A DNA stretch of 64,000 nucleotides from Chionis minor (taxonomy: Eukaryota; Chordata; Aves; Charadriiformes; Chionididae). Both the position numbers and the translations under genes were made by a program. The number at the start of each line of letters is the position of its first letter. Position 1 is the first letter of the stretch. The stretch is taken from positions 539,550 through 603,549 of the forward strand of contig VZSF01005687.1 of the NCBI GenBank assembly GCA_013398295.1, given 5' to 3'. Positions 12,795 to 25,929 of the stretch are shown here, piece after piece. Below the pieces are notes generated by a model. That model made no database searches, had not been told where the DNA came from, and saw only the letters and a program-made list of their open reading frames with translations.

Positions 12795-15410
12795 CCCTGA
12801 AACTGATGTCTTTCCTTGGATACTCCAAGGAGTCAGGACAAGGACTTGAGAAGCAAAGTCCTGGCAGCATTGAAGAGTCAGATTCAAGCAAAGCTGCTTT
12901 GCAAGTGTTTGCACACTCCAAATGTATTTGAACATTTAATACGAAAAGTATTTCTTAAGTAGTCACTCTCATGTTGTTTTCTCATGTTATTTAATTCCAA
13001 ATTTGCTGCTTTTGGATGCTTGGCAGCTAAGCGCGTCTAAGCGATCTGCCTGGATCCAGATGCATACAGCAGTAGTCTGTCTCATGCAAATTCTTTGTGG
13101 ATTTGTTTTCTTCCACAGACTAAGTCACAAGACACAAATACTTCATGGCATGGTCTTCACCCTGCCCTGGATATGTGACCTGAAATACAGCTCAAGCAGT
13201 GGTAAATATATACATTAGTAGCTATGCTTCCATGGGGACAGCAATCGATGATCCCTCCCACTCATTCAACATCTCTGACCTTCTCCAGCCCAAAACATAA
13301 TCCTAGAAGGCAGATCTCCATGCCTCAAAGAAAATATATGTCTGCCTACGCCCACAATAACTGTCTTTGTCTTGATTCATACAGTACCTCTGCACCAGTT
13401 GTGACGCACTTCTTAGCTTGAGAAGAGTTGAATCTTACTTTCAAGTAAAACTTCTGGGTAGCAGATTCAGGCTACTTGGTTTGATTGTTTTTTGTAACTC
13501 AAAAGACTGCTAAAAATACTTATAAGCAATTTATAATTGTAAATAAACAGAGCATAGTCAGCAGGAGTCAGTACTAATTATGTTCACAAACTGGTGGTAA
13601 TGACAGGAGCAAAATTTCTCTTCCACGATGAATTCTTAGTGTTACTAACTTCGAAGTAAAATAAACAATTGCTGGACAGAGGAGTGACCTAAAGCCAAAG
13701 TGGCCTATTTTTGAATGTGGGAACCACATGAACTTCTGAGAGAAGCTGAAGTTCACTTTTTTGTTGTGATCTTAATGGGAAAGCATTTACACAGACAGAA
13801 ATGTAAGGAACTCAATATATGCAAAAGGACAAAGTAATATTACTGTATAGGATTTCTTTTCTGCCATAGACTGTCAGAAAATACAAACTTGCTATTCCAC
13901 AGTTGCCACTTTCTCCAAGCACAAGAGATTATCTTGTATCTATTGCACCCACATTTCTAACAGGAAAAGAGTATTTCAGTTTCAAGGCGCCAAAATTAAA
14001 GTTGTCCACATGACAAACCTCATCTCCATAACTCATTCAGCGATTTTGTCATTAAAAGAATATGGCCAGACCAAATAAAGACAATAAACTTTATTAGATA
14101 GAACAGAGTATAAATGTATTGAAAAATATTTTAAAGACGAGATGAGATAAATTATTCCTTTAGAGAGGAGGCTTTCTGACAAGGCCCAAGCAGGATAGTT
14201 TTTGTTTTTAGAAATATCCAGACATCCTTAAACATCCATTTTCACAAATGAATTATTTACTGTCTCACATACTGAACATATTTCTCTGTTCAGCTAGTGT
14301 TCATTAGTTAAGTGTAATTTCCTTCACTTATTCATTATTCAACTACACTTCACACTTATTTGATGAGAATTTCCCCACCAGGGATTGATGATTCATTTAG
14401 TATTTCAATCTTAGATAATCCAAATTAAAGCTGTGTTGGTTAATTGTAATTATTCTCATATGTCACATGCTATTTTTCCTGAATGAATGATTTTAGTGAT
14501 TATAATCTGAACAAAGGCTTAAGGAGGTCAGTAGAGTTTGAGTTTCCCAGGAACAGGCTTTCATTTAATGAGCAGTTAAAGATAAAAACTGTATCCTGAG
14601 CACGCTGACAGCACTATCTTAAAGGTCCATGTGGGAGAATACAGGTCTGTTTCATTCTGGTACCTTGATGGAAAAAGCCAACTTACATACCAGGTCACAT
14701 TATAATGTCTATGGGCTTTAAACCAGATGGGCTAAATAACATAGTTTGTTTTTTGGCTGAACAAGGTCAAATTTCTCACTGAAGCAAACTAAAGAACTGT
14801 ATAAGGCTGTTTTGAAATATATCACAGAGTCAAGGTTAAAATACAATTTAGTTTCCTAATTTCATATCTTTTGATTGTTTAAGAAGCTTAACTTCTGAAT
14901 TGCGTGTGATAACTTTTATACAACTTCATTACAGTTATATGTTAAAAAAAATTTACTTGCAGCTGTATCTGAGGGTTGTTATTTTTCAGATATGTTATCT
15001 ATTTCTGAAAGCTACACAAGATGTTCAGAACCTTGGGAGAACAACCACAACTATCATATGGTAGCTCCTACTGTTTTCTTAGAATCCTTTTAGTAATCTA
15101 CAAATGGCAGGACTGAAAAAACATGCAGAAGTCACCGCATGCTCAGCCCCATCCTTTTCTAGGCACATTTAGAATATTAGTCATATTGGCAAGTGATCTT
15201 TTTTCAATGTTTAGCAGAGAAAAGAAAATCTTTCAATTTCTTCCTTCTTTCATTACTAATAGAAAAAGTGTAGACTTTTGAACCTATCCCTTTGCACAAT
15301 TGTTTTTAAGATTATGGCTGAAGTCCCCTTTATACTACTAACAAGTTAATCCTCAACACACTCTTAACTTTCCCTGCATACATAATTTTAATTAACAAAT
15401 TATCAAAAAA

Positions 15411-16230
15411 TGAGTGGACATGCTGAAGAGAAGGGATGCCATCCAGAGGGACTTGGACAACCTTTAGAGGTGGCCCCATATGAACTTCATGAAGTTCAAC
15501 AAGGCCAAGGCCCTGCACATGGGTTGGAGCAATCCCATGCACAAATACAGGCTGAATGGAGAACGGATTAAGAGCAGCCCTGAAGAGAAGGACTTGGGGG
15601 TGTTGATTGATGAGAAACTCAACATGAGCTGGCAATGTGTGCTCACAGCACCGCATCCTGGGCTGCAGGAAAAGAAGCGTGGCCAGCAGGTTGAGGGACG
15701 TAATTCTGACCTTCTCCTCTGCTCTCGTGAGACCCCACCTGGAGTACTGTGTCCAGCTCTGCAGCCTCCAACATAAGAAAGATACAGACCTGTTGGAGCA
15801 AGTCCAGAGGAGCACTACGAAGATGATCAGTGGCATGGAGCACCTATGCTACGAGGACAGGCTGAGAGAGTTGAGGTTGTTCAGCCTGGAGAAGCCTTCC
15901 AGTACTTGAAGGGAGGCCTACAGGAAAGATGGAGAGGGACTCTTTATCAGGGAGTGTAGTGATAGGACAAAGGGTAATGGTTTTAAACTGAAAGAGGGTA
16001 GATTAAGATCAGATATTAGGAAGAAATTCTTTACTGTGAGGGTGGTCAATGGAACAGGTTTCCCAGAGAAGCTGCAGATGGCCCCATCCTTTGGGAGTGT
16101 TTAAGAACAGGTTGGATGGGGCTTTGAGCTACCTGATCTAGTGGGAGGTGTCCCTACCCATGGCAGGGGGGTTGGAACTAGATGACCTTTAAGGTCGCTT
16201 CCAAATCTAACCATTCTATGATTCTATGAT
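15411..16230 (+). mobile_element. CR1 LINE 3' fragment, frameshifted
   Basis: About 820 bp of CR1 ORF2 C-terminal half plus 3' UTR, ending in CCATTCTATGATTCTATGAT. Translated pieces such as MKFNKAKALHMGWSNPMHKYRL, EEKDLGVLIDEKLNMS, RPHLEYCVQLCS and YEDRLREL(R)LFSLEK appear in two frames. Small deletions break the frame near 15651 and at 15894/15895, where about 28 nt are missing compared with the copy at 6157. Minus-strand frames here (for example 15330-15836) are antisense shadows. It is non-functional. Confidence 0.94.
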
Positions 16231-19200
16231 AAAAATCCTTTAATTAACCTGTATTGCTGTCTTCCCCAAAATCAATGCTCGGCCTCTCCAAGAGTGAGAA
16301 TGAACTTGAAAAAAGAGATACTTGTTTCTTTCTTTAGCTGTGTGTCAACACAGAAAGCCAGGTTATTGAAACGGATAATTTACTTATTTACAGTTCTTCC
16401 AGGATACTCTTTCTCAAAGTACGATATGTGAACAACTTCTGCTTATCAATGTCAGAAGGTTGTCTAGGAAATGACAAAGAAATCATATATTTACACTCAG
16501 GAGGCAAACAATTCAAAAAACAGGATGATGTAAAGAAATAAATAAACACTTGAAATTTAACTTAATTTTTAGCTGTAAAAGAAAAAAGTAGCAATTCTGT
16601 AAATGTTGATATGTGGGGTTTTCTGGAAAGGTTAGAGAATCTTTCAAACAAAAAGGTTTAAAAACCCCTGCTCTGGCGTGCACTGTAATGAGAAAAAATC
16701 CACCAGTCTTTCAGGCTTTTCCCGAGATCAAACTCACTGAAACTGCTAAAGACATACAGTCACCTTCGAAATGTCTCTGTTCTCTTGAGAAGATCTCATC
16801 TCTGAATTTTCCCACAGAGAAGTCATTCATCCACAGGGTTCACAGAATTTTGCCATTTCCAAAATCTCTGTAAGTTATCTATTTCAGAGTTAGAAAGAAT
16901 TTGTTATTCTGTTTCCAGAAAACTTTGATGAAGTGTTTTCAATAATTAAAGAACAGAACCCAGCTTTTCCAGTTTTATATTACCCTCTGTTTTTCCAAGA
17001 GCTATAATGATTACACCCAGTAAAAGCTGGATGAAAATGAAAATGAAATGGATGAAAAGCTGTGAAAATGAGATGTTAAATCGTTGGCCTGAGATTTAGA
17101 TGATAGATCTTTTTCTACGTTTTTTTCCTGGAACTTCTGTTGTTTTCAACTTTTCAGATTCCAAGATTTAACACAATTTCCATGTTTTTATGTCTTTTGA
17201 GTTACATTTTCTTTTTTGCTGGTCAAAGAAGGCAGAATTATTCTATAAGTTAAAAAAATAAAACAAGAAATAATGTTTCTAAAGATAAATTATCCGTGCT
17301 CAATCCCAGACACATAATAAAAGTTTAATGTTGATGTTACATATTTGTGTGCATAACAGAGAATATTTCCAGGCAGTGCTGTCCTTCCTCCTTTTTCTTC
17401 CTAAGGAAAGGTATGATGCTCGTTCACCAGAAAACTAATACCATCCTCTCAAAGTCTTCTTTTAAAGTTCTCGAGTGGCACAATCTCTCAGCTTCTAAAA
17501 GAAGTAGTTTTCAAACTATAGCCTACAGTCCCTGGGGAAATCTCCTGGATCAAAAGTGGCTCACAAAAGGTAATTCAGAAAAATGCCTACTGAAAGGTTA
17601 TATTCACTATGCCCACATCTGTTCCTTCAATGGAAAAAAACCACAAGGGTATGCTTCTTGTATACATCAAAATCCACATCTAGTCAACCTAAATTGTTTG
17701 TAAATAAGCTCTTAGGACATAAAACATTTTTATATATTTATTGTTTATTTTAGGAAGTATTCATGTAAATATCATTATTCAAAGTACATGATTAGCAGGA
17801 AAAACAAACATATTAGAACATACTAAGCAGACTGTGAAGGAATGATATATTAATTTTTTGGTTAAAAGTGGAATGAGCCTCACAGGTCAATGCTTACAAT
17901 ACTGATCTATGGAGGTAACCAATTCTAAAATGGTCTTTGGAGAATACCTTGTCTAACTAAGTGCCAAGCTTAAGGTAATTTGACAACTCCCTGGTTATGT
18001 GTAAATGAAAATCTGAATCTGCAAGACAGAATCCATATCCAGGAATTAGAATCCATATGGTTTCATAAATTAAAGCCACATGATAAAAATTCTAAATCAC
18101 AGGAAAAAAATTAGTCCCATTTCATAGCCAGTACTATTTAGAAGTCCACGGCCTACCCTCTGTATTTCAGTAGTTACTGTTCCTCCAGAAGTTCATCTGA
18201 GTGCCTCCAGAAACTCAGTGTTCAAAACTGGCTGAATCTTAATCACAGGCGACTTAACTTTTCTCATCCCTTGGCATGGATCTCTTACCACGGAGACAAT
18301 CAATTTTTCTGAATCAATGCAGTCTGAACAATGGACTAAATGGAAACTCTTCACAGCAAGAAACATTCAATTTCATTCCTGACCAAAGACAACTCAGATT
18401 GTCTATTCTGCCTGCCAAGCAAGACAATTCCATTGTTCAGGACTTAAGAGGCATTGTGGCAAAGGACATGAAAATTCTTTTTGTTTCCAGCAATGTTAGG
18501 GCACAGCACTCTGAATCATAAATCTTGATAACTATTTTATATTAGGTCTTGTCAAACTTGAAACATAATATTGGTAATTGTGACTTGGTCACATCTCTTC
18601 ACTCCTATTGTCACAAACCATGTATCTGTATTTTGGTATTCCTATGCAAAACAGCAATGAGAACAGAGAGTAAGGTATTAACAGCCTTGAATAAAAAATA
18701 ATAATAATAATTTTCTGTATAATCACTAGGGGAACTTAAGGCCTGCTCAATGTTCTTCCTCCAAGAAATATAAAATGTCTGGTTTTTGGTTTCTTTCCCC
18801 TTCTAATTTTGTCTTTTCACCTACTTCCAAAAGTAGCCATAGTTAGATAAGCCACTACTTGCTCCATCATTAAACACATTTAAGTAACAATTTTACTTAA
18901 TAAAGAAAATACACCTTGATAAGCAAGGATTGCATTTTTTTTCTCAATAAGCATGAGTTTGTCTACTTATACATGGCAGTCATCCATTTTTTTTCAGTAA
19001 CGCAAAGACTTAGACTCTGTCTATTAGGTTTTACCATCCTGGCTTCACAGTGAATGTTTTTTCAATTTCAAAGCCAATGGATGAAATAAAATTACTTCGG
19101 GGTATTAAAGAAAATAGTGTGAAAACTCCTTTGTTTTATGGTGTTTAGATCCTGCAAAAAAATCTGCTAAAAACATACAGCATTTTTTTCTTTTTCTGTT

Positions 19201-22199
19201 TCAAAAGCAGTGGACTGAAGTTTCAGTAGAAATCTAAGTTAAACTCCATTCCACAGTTTTTGCTCAAAGTTTGCTTTATCTTTGAAGGAAGCTTTTCCTC
19301 AGGAAAGGCTGCTACTAGGCTTGAATGATTACACAGGTGTCTGAAATATATTTTGGTGGCTTAAATTTTTTGAAAGATACTTGTGTGATTCCAATACAAT
19401 TTAACCAATGGGAGTTTTATGGTACAATATTCACCATAGTTATTAAAAGCACAAATTACTGAAAGACGTGAACTTTACCAGAGCGACATTTTTGTGGGAA
19501 GTAAATCTTTTACTTTCGAAAAATAAATATTTCTTTAACCACATATTACAGACATTTTAACCACAGATTTCTGAAGAGCACATCTGTTCCTATGTCCAGA
19601 GTGACGCATCATGTGGTGACGTGTGCCATCTATTTATGTCAAGTAGGCCACGTTACATCAGTAGGACACCATATTTGAGAGAATAGGGAATTCTTATACA
19701 TCTAATACAGAGGAATACACACAAAACTAGCAATATGCAAAAAGAAACTAATACCTTCATTTTAAAAGGGAAGGTCTTGGATACAGTTTTGATTTCAGTG
19801 ACAGTTTTGTCCGGTTAAGCTCAGGATGTGGACCTGTGAAGGCAAAAATCTGTGTATGTGGTATGAATCTAAAAAGCTTCATCTATTTTTTAATGGAAGC
19901 ATAGCAAGTAAAATATCTAAATATGGAAGAGTATTGATGTCTTCCTGTATACATTTAATACTACTGTCCCATTATATATCTGATTCTGATATCCAAATCC
20001 TTCTGTTTTTTCCAAGGGAACAGCAGTTTCTGATATGTTTTTTAAATGTGATCTACTGATACTTATTTCTCATTTGAGATACTGGAATTTTAAGTGTCTG
20101 ATAGTTCTGATTTCTCGGAATGTTTCCAAATGTTTTTCTGGCTCAAAACCAAGAAACTCAGCCTAAAAATATAACATTCTTTTGAATTCAGTCAGTAGTA
20201 TTGACTGTTAGTATCATCAGAATGTTTTTACCAATGTGCTGGGTTGTTCACTGAAAGCTAGATAGAGAAATATTCAACATTCAGACTAAAATCACAGAAG
20301 CAGACAGAAACTCTAACGATACAGAAAAGAGAAATTAAAGTCAGCTATGCAGCTGATCCTGTAATATTAACTATGCACTGCTCAAAATGAAAAATCAATT
20401 ATAATATTGTAAAGTAGGCAAGAAATTTCTCAATCTATAAAAGAGTATTCAAGAAAAGAGAAAAAGCCTTACAACCTCTTGAAAATTCAGTACTTTTTAC
20501 ACTGCTTAAATGACAGCTTGAAATAATGCAGTGAACGTTTTCAGCCAGACATGGCAGAGGTAGCCCAAAAATGAAGTAATATGAGGCTTTGTTATGTGCC
20601 ACTGCAGGCTCCAGCCTACCTGCCAAACCAAAGGCTTGAAAGAATGTTTAAAGGTTGGTTATAAAAACACCAGATACAGAAGGAGTCAACCTCGGTATAT
20701 AAAAATGTAATGCAACAAATTTTTGGCACACTTGAGATTGAGCTCAGGGACATCTACTTACTATTCTACTTGCTATGTTTATGCATGTTTACCTACAAAA
20801 TGATCTGACTGTAAACACATCTATCCCTTGCAGAGTTCATAAACAAATTTTGCAAATATGCATAAAGCAATTTAAGAACATAAAATTTGCTCTGTTTAAG
20901 ACCCTAAAAATAAACAAAAATATTTTGAGTTTATGTGCAAGTTTTCCAGCATAAACAAAATTGGCAAGCCTTAGTAAATTCTCTCTCTTCTTTTCCATAA
21001 ACTTCACTCCCTGCAGCGTGGTGCCTTTTGACAAACATATGCTTCATTGAAAAATTATGGTAAAATGCTACTTTTCTGATAGTAATATGAATGTACTTTG
21101 TACAAAGCAGATACAAGATTACCTGGATTACTTTAAGAATGCATTTCCAGATTTGCAACCTTTTTCTTCCTAAAGTACAAGTTCATTTGCTAAAATAAGC
21201 TACAATGCTCTATTATAGCACTTTCTTGAGATGTACCAATATGCTATTCAAACTCAGACTTCACTAAATCTTTTATTTTATAACTTACCTAGAAGTCAGC
21301 AAGTAGTGCTATATTTGGAGCTTCTCAATTTTGTCATAAACAGCTTGGCAGACCTCAAAAGAAAATCTTTTTCTCTCTCATTTCCTAACTTCTCAAGCTG
21401 TCTTTTGAATACTCTGTTATTTTCAAAATTTTAAACAGGTGTAAAGCTAGCCTTTGTGATTACACAGCCAGCAAGAAAGGATCCATTTCCAGCTTTAATC
21501 ACAAGGATCTGCAGTATATTACAAAAGCCTGAAAAAGTAGTTATTTCAGCTTTTACAAAATAATCCTCAAGCTTTCTTTAAATATTTTTCAGCGTTTGCT
21601 TCTTTCCTCCATTAACTAATGTTAATGTTAAATGAAACCAGCTGAGTTAGCAGGGTGTATCTGAATATATTGTCAATGAACTATGAAAAATCTGTTTTCT
21701 AAAGAAAATACCAACCCATGTCAAAATTGGCTGCATGTATTCAAAAGGTGTATCAGAATTATTTTCTTCTGTGAAACACTGACATGGGGTAAAGATCAAA
21801 GGCACTTTAAGGATGACAGTCCACTACCGTTCATCAAATCAAAAAATTAAATAATATCTATTTATATAGCATAGATCCAAAACACAGGCTTTTATGGCAA
21901 TGAGGAATGCAGCTACGCTCACATCTGCTGGATAAAAAGTGTCCCATTTGGGGACATTCTGAACAATATCTAGAATAGCCAATAAATAAAGCAATTATTG
22001 GACAGAAAGAAGCATTATTGCAGGAACTGAAACTCAACAAAAGCCCTGCAAACTGAAAATTGGGTCTAACAGCTAAGCATGAGTATCATATGAGTACAAC
22101 ATGAGCACAACATGAGCATGAATGTAAACAACTAATTAGAAAAAGTTTATTGATAATTTACTGTCAAACTAAATGGTTTTATTCAGTATCATTCCATAG
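16231..22199. other. Intergenic, no gene seen
   Basis: A+T-rich sequence without recognisable repeats or exons. Two TGACG half-sites lie close together at 19601-19620. An 11-bp-period mini-repeat of ATGAGCACAAC type lies at 22076-22125, just left of the ancient CR1 relic. The frame 17347-17703 (118 codons) resembles nothing I know. Confidence 0.7.
22076..22125. repeat. Imperfect 11-bp tandem repeat
   Basis: Four imperfect copies of a unit like ATGAGCACAAC lie in tandem, with changes at a few positions. Confidence 0.8.
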
Positions 22200-22830
22200 C
22201 TGCCTGTCCTGGGTGCGGTCTATTCTTTATTAGGGACATAGATGATGAAATAGAGAGCATATTTGTTCAATTTACAAAAAGTGCCATGCAGGGACAACCC
22301 GCAAATATTTGGCAAGGCAGATTTAGAATTCAAAGTTGTCTCAACAGAACTGGCTTGACAAAACCAGGATTCAGTTCAGTGAGAGAATCAAATGCTATCT
22401 CTATGTTGGAATAATCAGCTGAATAAACATGCAATGAGAAACAAGCAGGTAGACAGTGATCAGGAGGGGTTTTAGGGGATTACACACTGAATGTGAGACA
22501 TCACTGCTATACCCATTGCGGAAAAAAAAAATCTAAATTCTACAAAGAATATTATAATTTGGGCATTGAATCTACATCACTAAATTTAAGAGGTAGTCAC
22601 CAGAGATAAGAACTCAAAGTGGAGTCCTGCTTAGAATACAAGCAGGAAAACTTTAGAAGAATGATCAGTTGCCTAAAAATATGGTAAAACAACAAAGACA
22701 GCTAAAGAACAAATAGGCATTTAAAAATGCGGTCACCACAGAAAGGAAAGATGTTAATTATTTTCTGTGTTCATTGGAAACAAAAGGTAATAGATTTAAA
22801 CTAACAGAGGATTGCACAACACAAAAACAA
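22200..22830 (+). mobile_element. Ancient CR1-like LINE relic
   Basis: The stretch resembles, with many substitutions and gaps, the RT-to-C-terminal part of old amniote CR1 elements. Recognisable pieces include a decayed NDLDDGIES-like segment (GACATAGATGATGAAATAGAG, near 22235), GCAAATATTTGGCAAGGCAG near 22300, and GGTAATAGATTTAAACTAA near 22785, the usual GGTAATGGNTTAAACT block. No frame is open and there is no ATTCTATG tail. Its divergence clearly exceeds that of the other CR1 copies in the window. The assignment was made by eye, and both ends are uncertain by tens of bases. Confidence 0.6.
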
Positions 22831-23139
22831 CCCTCAAAGAGATGGGAAAACTGAGCACAGGCAAAGGAAGTAAATACCTCCATCATAAGATGATAACTTA
22901 TGGGTTATATATAATCTATCTTGCCTTAGGGACAGAATATGGACGAGACAAGGACTGACTCAATGGTTAGGGATTCGTGTCCATTTTCAAAATACTTGCT
23001 GTAGAATTGCTGACATCTTTTGAATATTGTTATGTTGTGAATATCATATTCATAATGGTAGAAATGACGCTACAAGCAATCCTACAACAACTCTTCAATG
23101 GTCTTGAAAGGTCTAACTCAAGTAACTAACTCTCTAATA

Positions 23140-23579
23140 GAGTAGGTCCAGAGGAGGGCCATGAAAATGATCAGAGGGCTGGAGCACCACTCCTTTGAGG
23201 ACAGGCTGGAGAAGAGAAGGCTTTGGGGAGACTTTATAGCAGCCTTCCAGTACTTAAAGGGGACTTATAAGAAAGACGGGGAACAACTTTTTAACAGAGT
23301 CTGTTGCGATATCACAAGAGGAAATGGTTTTAAACTAAAAGAGGTTAGATTCAGACTAGATATAAGGAAGAAATGTTTTACAATGAGGGTGGTGAAACAC
23401 TGGCACAGGTTGCCCGGAGAGGTGGTAGATGCCTCATCCCTGGAAACATTCAAGGTCAGGTTGGACAGGGCTCTGAGCAACCTCATCTAGTTGCAGATCT
23501 TCCTGCTCATTGACGAGGAGTTGGACTAGGTGACCTTTAAATGTCCCTTCCAACCCATTTGTAGCCCCATCTATAATTT
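23140..23579 (+). mobile_element. CR1 LINE 3' fragment, tail lost
   Basis: This is a 5'-truncated CR1. The frame 23161-23490 is open for 109 codons to the conserved TAG (23488-23490) and contains [23 protein letters not shown] and KHWHRLPGEVVDASSLETF. Compared with the copy at 6157, eight codons (RELGLFSL) are missing at 23208/23209, an in-frame 24-nt loss. The 3' end has decayed: after CCCTTCCAACCCAT the ATTCTATG repeats are not recognisable. It lies about 300 bp after the ancient relic at 22200-22830. Confidence 0.92.
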
Positions 23580-25899
23580 AATAAATCTTCTCATGCACAC
23601 AATAGTTGAGAAAACTGTGAAGAGAAACATATACCAAAAATGTCCTGTAACTGTGTTCTCAGTTACTATTTATTTGCTTTGTGCTAAAACTTACTAGTGT
23701 TTAATATAAATGACCATCAAAAGTTCTAACTTTAAGTATTTTTTCCATTATAGTTTGATATTTTAAAGCTTTCATAATCAGAGTGTCACTTACTTTTTAG
23801 GTGGAAGTTATATTCAAAATAGTCTATGGTCACACAATTAAAATGTTTTATATAACCATGGTGGTGAAGCAGACAAACCTATATTTAGTTAGTAAATGGA
23901 TCAAAACCTCTGGGGGATGCTGAGTGCTATTGGAGCAAACCAAGAAGTGTTTGTTGGACACTTGGTAAATATTTAAACCACAGAAACCGGATGGGTTAAA
24001 TGATTTTTCCTCCAGGCTTGTTTTGATTGCTAAATTGAAACATGAAAATAAAAAAACAGCAATAACAACAGGCAGGAATCCTGTTCAGTGCTATTCAAAT
24101 AATCCCCCTAAGGAAGACATAATAAAAAGTTATCATCTTTTATATGTTGTTACTACATTGTCTTAAGCCAGAAAGTACCGCTTGAATAAATAGAACTTTC
24201 CTATTATTCCCTCAAAATCACTGCATTGATAGACCTTTTTAAAGAACAAAAAAATTACAAATAATTTTTGGTCCAAATGATTCTCTGTTATGGTTCTCAT
24301 TTCTTCTCATTTCTTTGATTATGATGCACGTACACAAGAAATAAAGAATCAAGAACCAAGATTATGAAATAGATTAATTTAATCCACACTATTTCAAAAG
24401 TAAGATAGTAGATAAAGAAGTAAAATAAAAAGGCTCGACTATCTTTTTAACATTTTTGCTTGTTTTCATTAATTCCACACAATAAGAACATATTTGGAGG
24501 CTCTGTAATTTTCCCCATTACTACTTAAGATTTATTTAGTACTTAATTCCTGTCATCACCATAGCAATGTGGCCCTTACTGATCTAGAAACTGATAATGC
24601 ACTTAAAGAAGATAGTTTCTAAATGAAGACTGCTCCACCTAAGTGAGATGTAATTGCATGCTCATTTGAGTGACATATAGAGCCAAAAATGCATTAGAAT
24701 CTCAGAATATTTGTCAGTTTACTTTTCACTGTGCATTTCTTCCCAAAGCAACTGCTGTTATTACACTTTTGGTCAAAGCCAAGGAGCAAGCATATGTGGG
24801 AACAGAAATTCTGGAAATAAGTGTGTCTCTCTCTAAAACATTATCTTAATTATTCGCAATTTTCTCTAATGAGGCATTTAAATCTTGCTTCATTTTAGGT
24901 GCCATTTTACATGATGAGCAACTGGAGGTTTACGTTTCTTCTTTGAATCTTGCAGAATTTTTAATTATTGTAAAATGCCTATGACAATTAAGCAGAAGAT
25001 TTTCCAGAGTAAATTATTATTTATCACCAGCAGTTGCTGAACCTGTCAAAAAGTGTTTTCAGAGAAGTTTGCAGTATATAATAGCTTTCGGAAAGTCTGC
25101 ATTATGTGTACTATCATGAGAAAGTAATCAGACAAAAATCACAAATTTCAGTGTTACAGTTCCCAAAGCAGCTGTAACTAATCCTATAGACGCATCAGGG
25201 CCTCTAATTTTAAATAAGTCATTTGCTTCTTTCCACATAGCACTTTATATCTCTATAAACTGTAAGATCTTTTATTTATGTCCATTTTTACATGGATAAT
25301 ACGCCAACAACATTGCGGTGGGAATCATAATTTGGTTGATAAGTTTCTGACTTGTGCTGTTTGAGTTCTTAACACATCTCATGACTAATGTTGCATTAAC
25401 ATATTATTTGCACAAAATTCTCTTGCTCTTAAAAACTGTGGTAAGTAATTGCATATAAAATGGAAAAGCATTCTGTGTGTCTATTGAGTGTGTGCAGTAT
25501 TAAAATGTTAAAAAGTAGATAAATCCAGCAAGGTGAAAAAAGAAAAACCTTGCTTGATTGCAAGTTGATATAAATGCATGGAGTCGTTTGTTTCAATGTG
25601 CAATGTGAGATTCAAATGTGATAATATGAATCTATCTGACATTCTGCTAAATGTTTTCTGAAATGGCTGCACACTGAAATAAGCATGGTGAATTTCAGCC
25701 CAAAGAATAACATTTCCAGAAAGTTATAAGAATTTTAAAATCGCTGTTTGGAAAGAATATACCTCCTGAACTGTAACAATAGACTATTCATCTAAAGTTT
25801 CTGAGTTTTTTTCATATCAGTCAAAGGCTACAAAGAAAAAACATATTTTGAGTGTTTTTTAAACATTAAATTAATTAATTATTTTATAGTTTGAGTTAT

Positions 25900-25929
25900 A
25901 TATATAAACTATATATATCGTTTATATAT
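25900..25929. repeat. AT-rich inverted repeat
   Basis: Arms ATATATAAAC and GTTTATATAT (10 bp each) with a 10-base loop could form a hairpin. Such structures are common by chance in TA-rich DNA. Confidence 0.85.

Larger units (their letters stand above)
6584..15410. other. Intergenic, no gene seen
   Basis: Mostly A+T-rich. It holds a TAAA microsatellite (8062-8085), a T-rich tract (12755-12794) and a somewhat G+C-richer interval at about 10100-11200 with many short frames on both strands. The 136-codon frame at 9131-9541 has no recognisable domain. One exon-like piece at 10778-10834 is discussed in the findings. The interval 14230-14520, with TAAT-core motifs, looks like possible regulatory DNA, but that is only an impression. 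Confidence 0.65.

Noticed and set aside
15330..15836. 168-codon minus-strand open frame
   Set aside because: It is the antisense of the CR1 ORF2 fragment at 15411-16230, which reads sensibly only on the plus strand.
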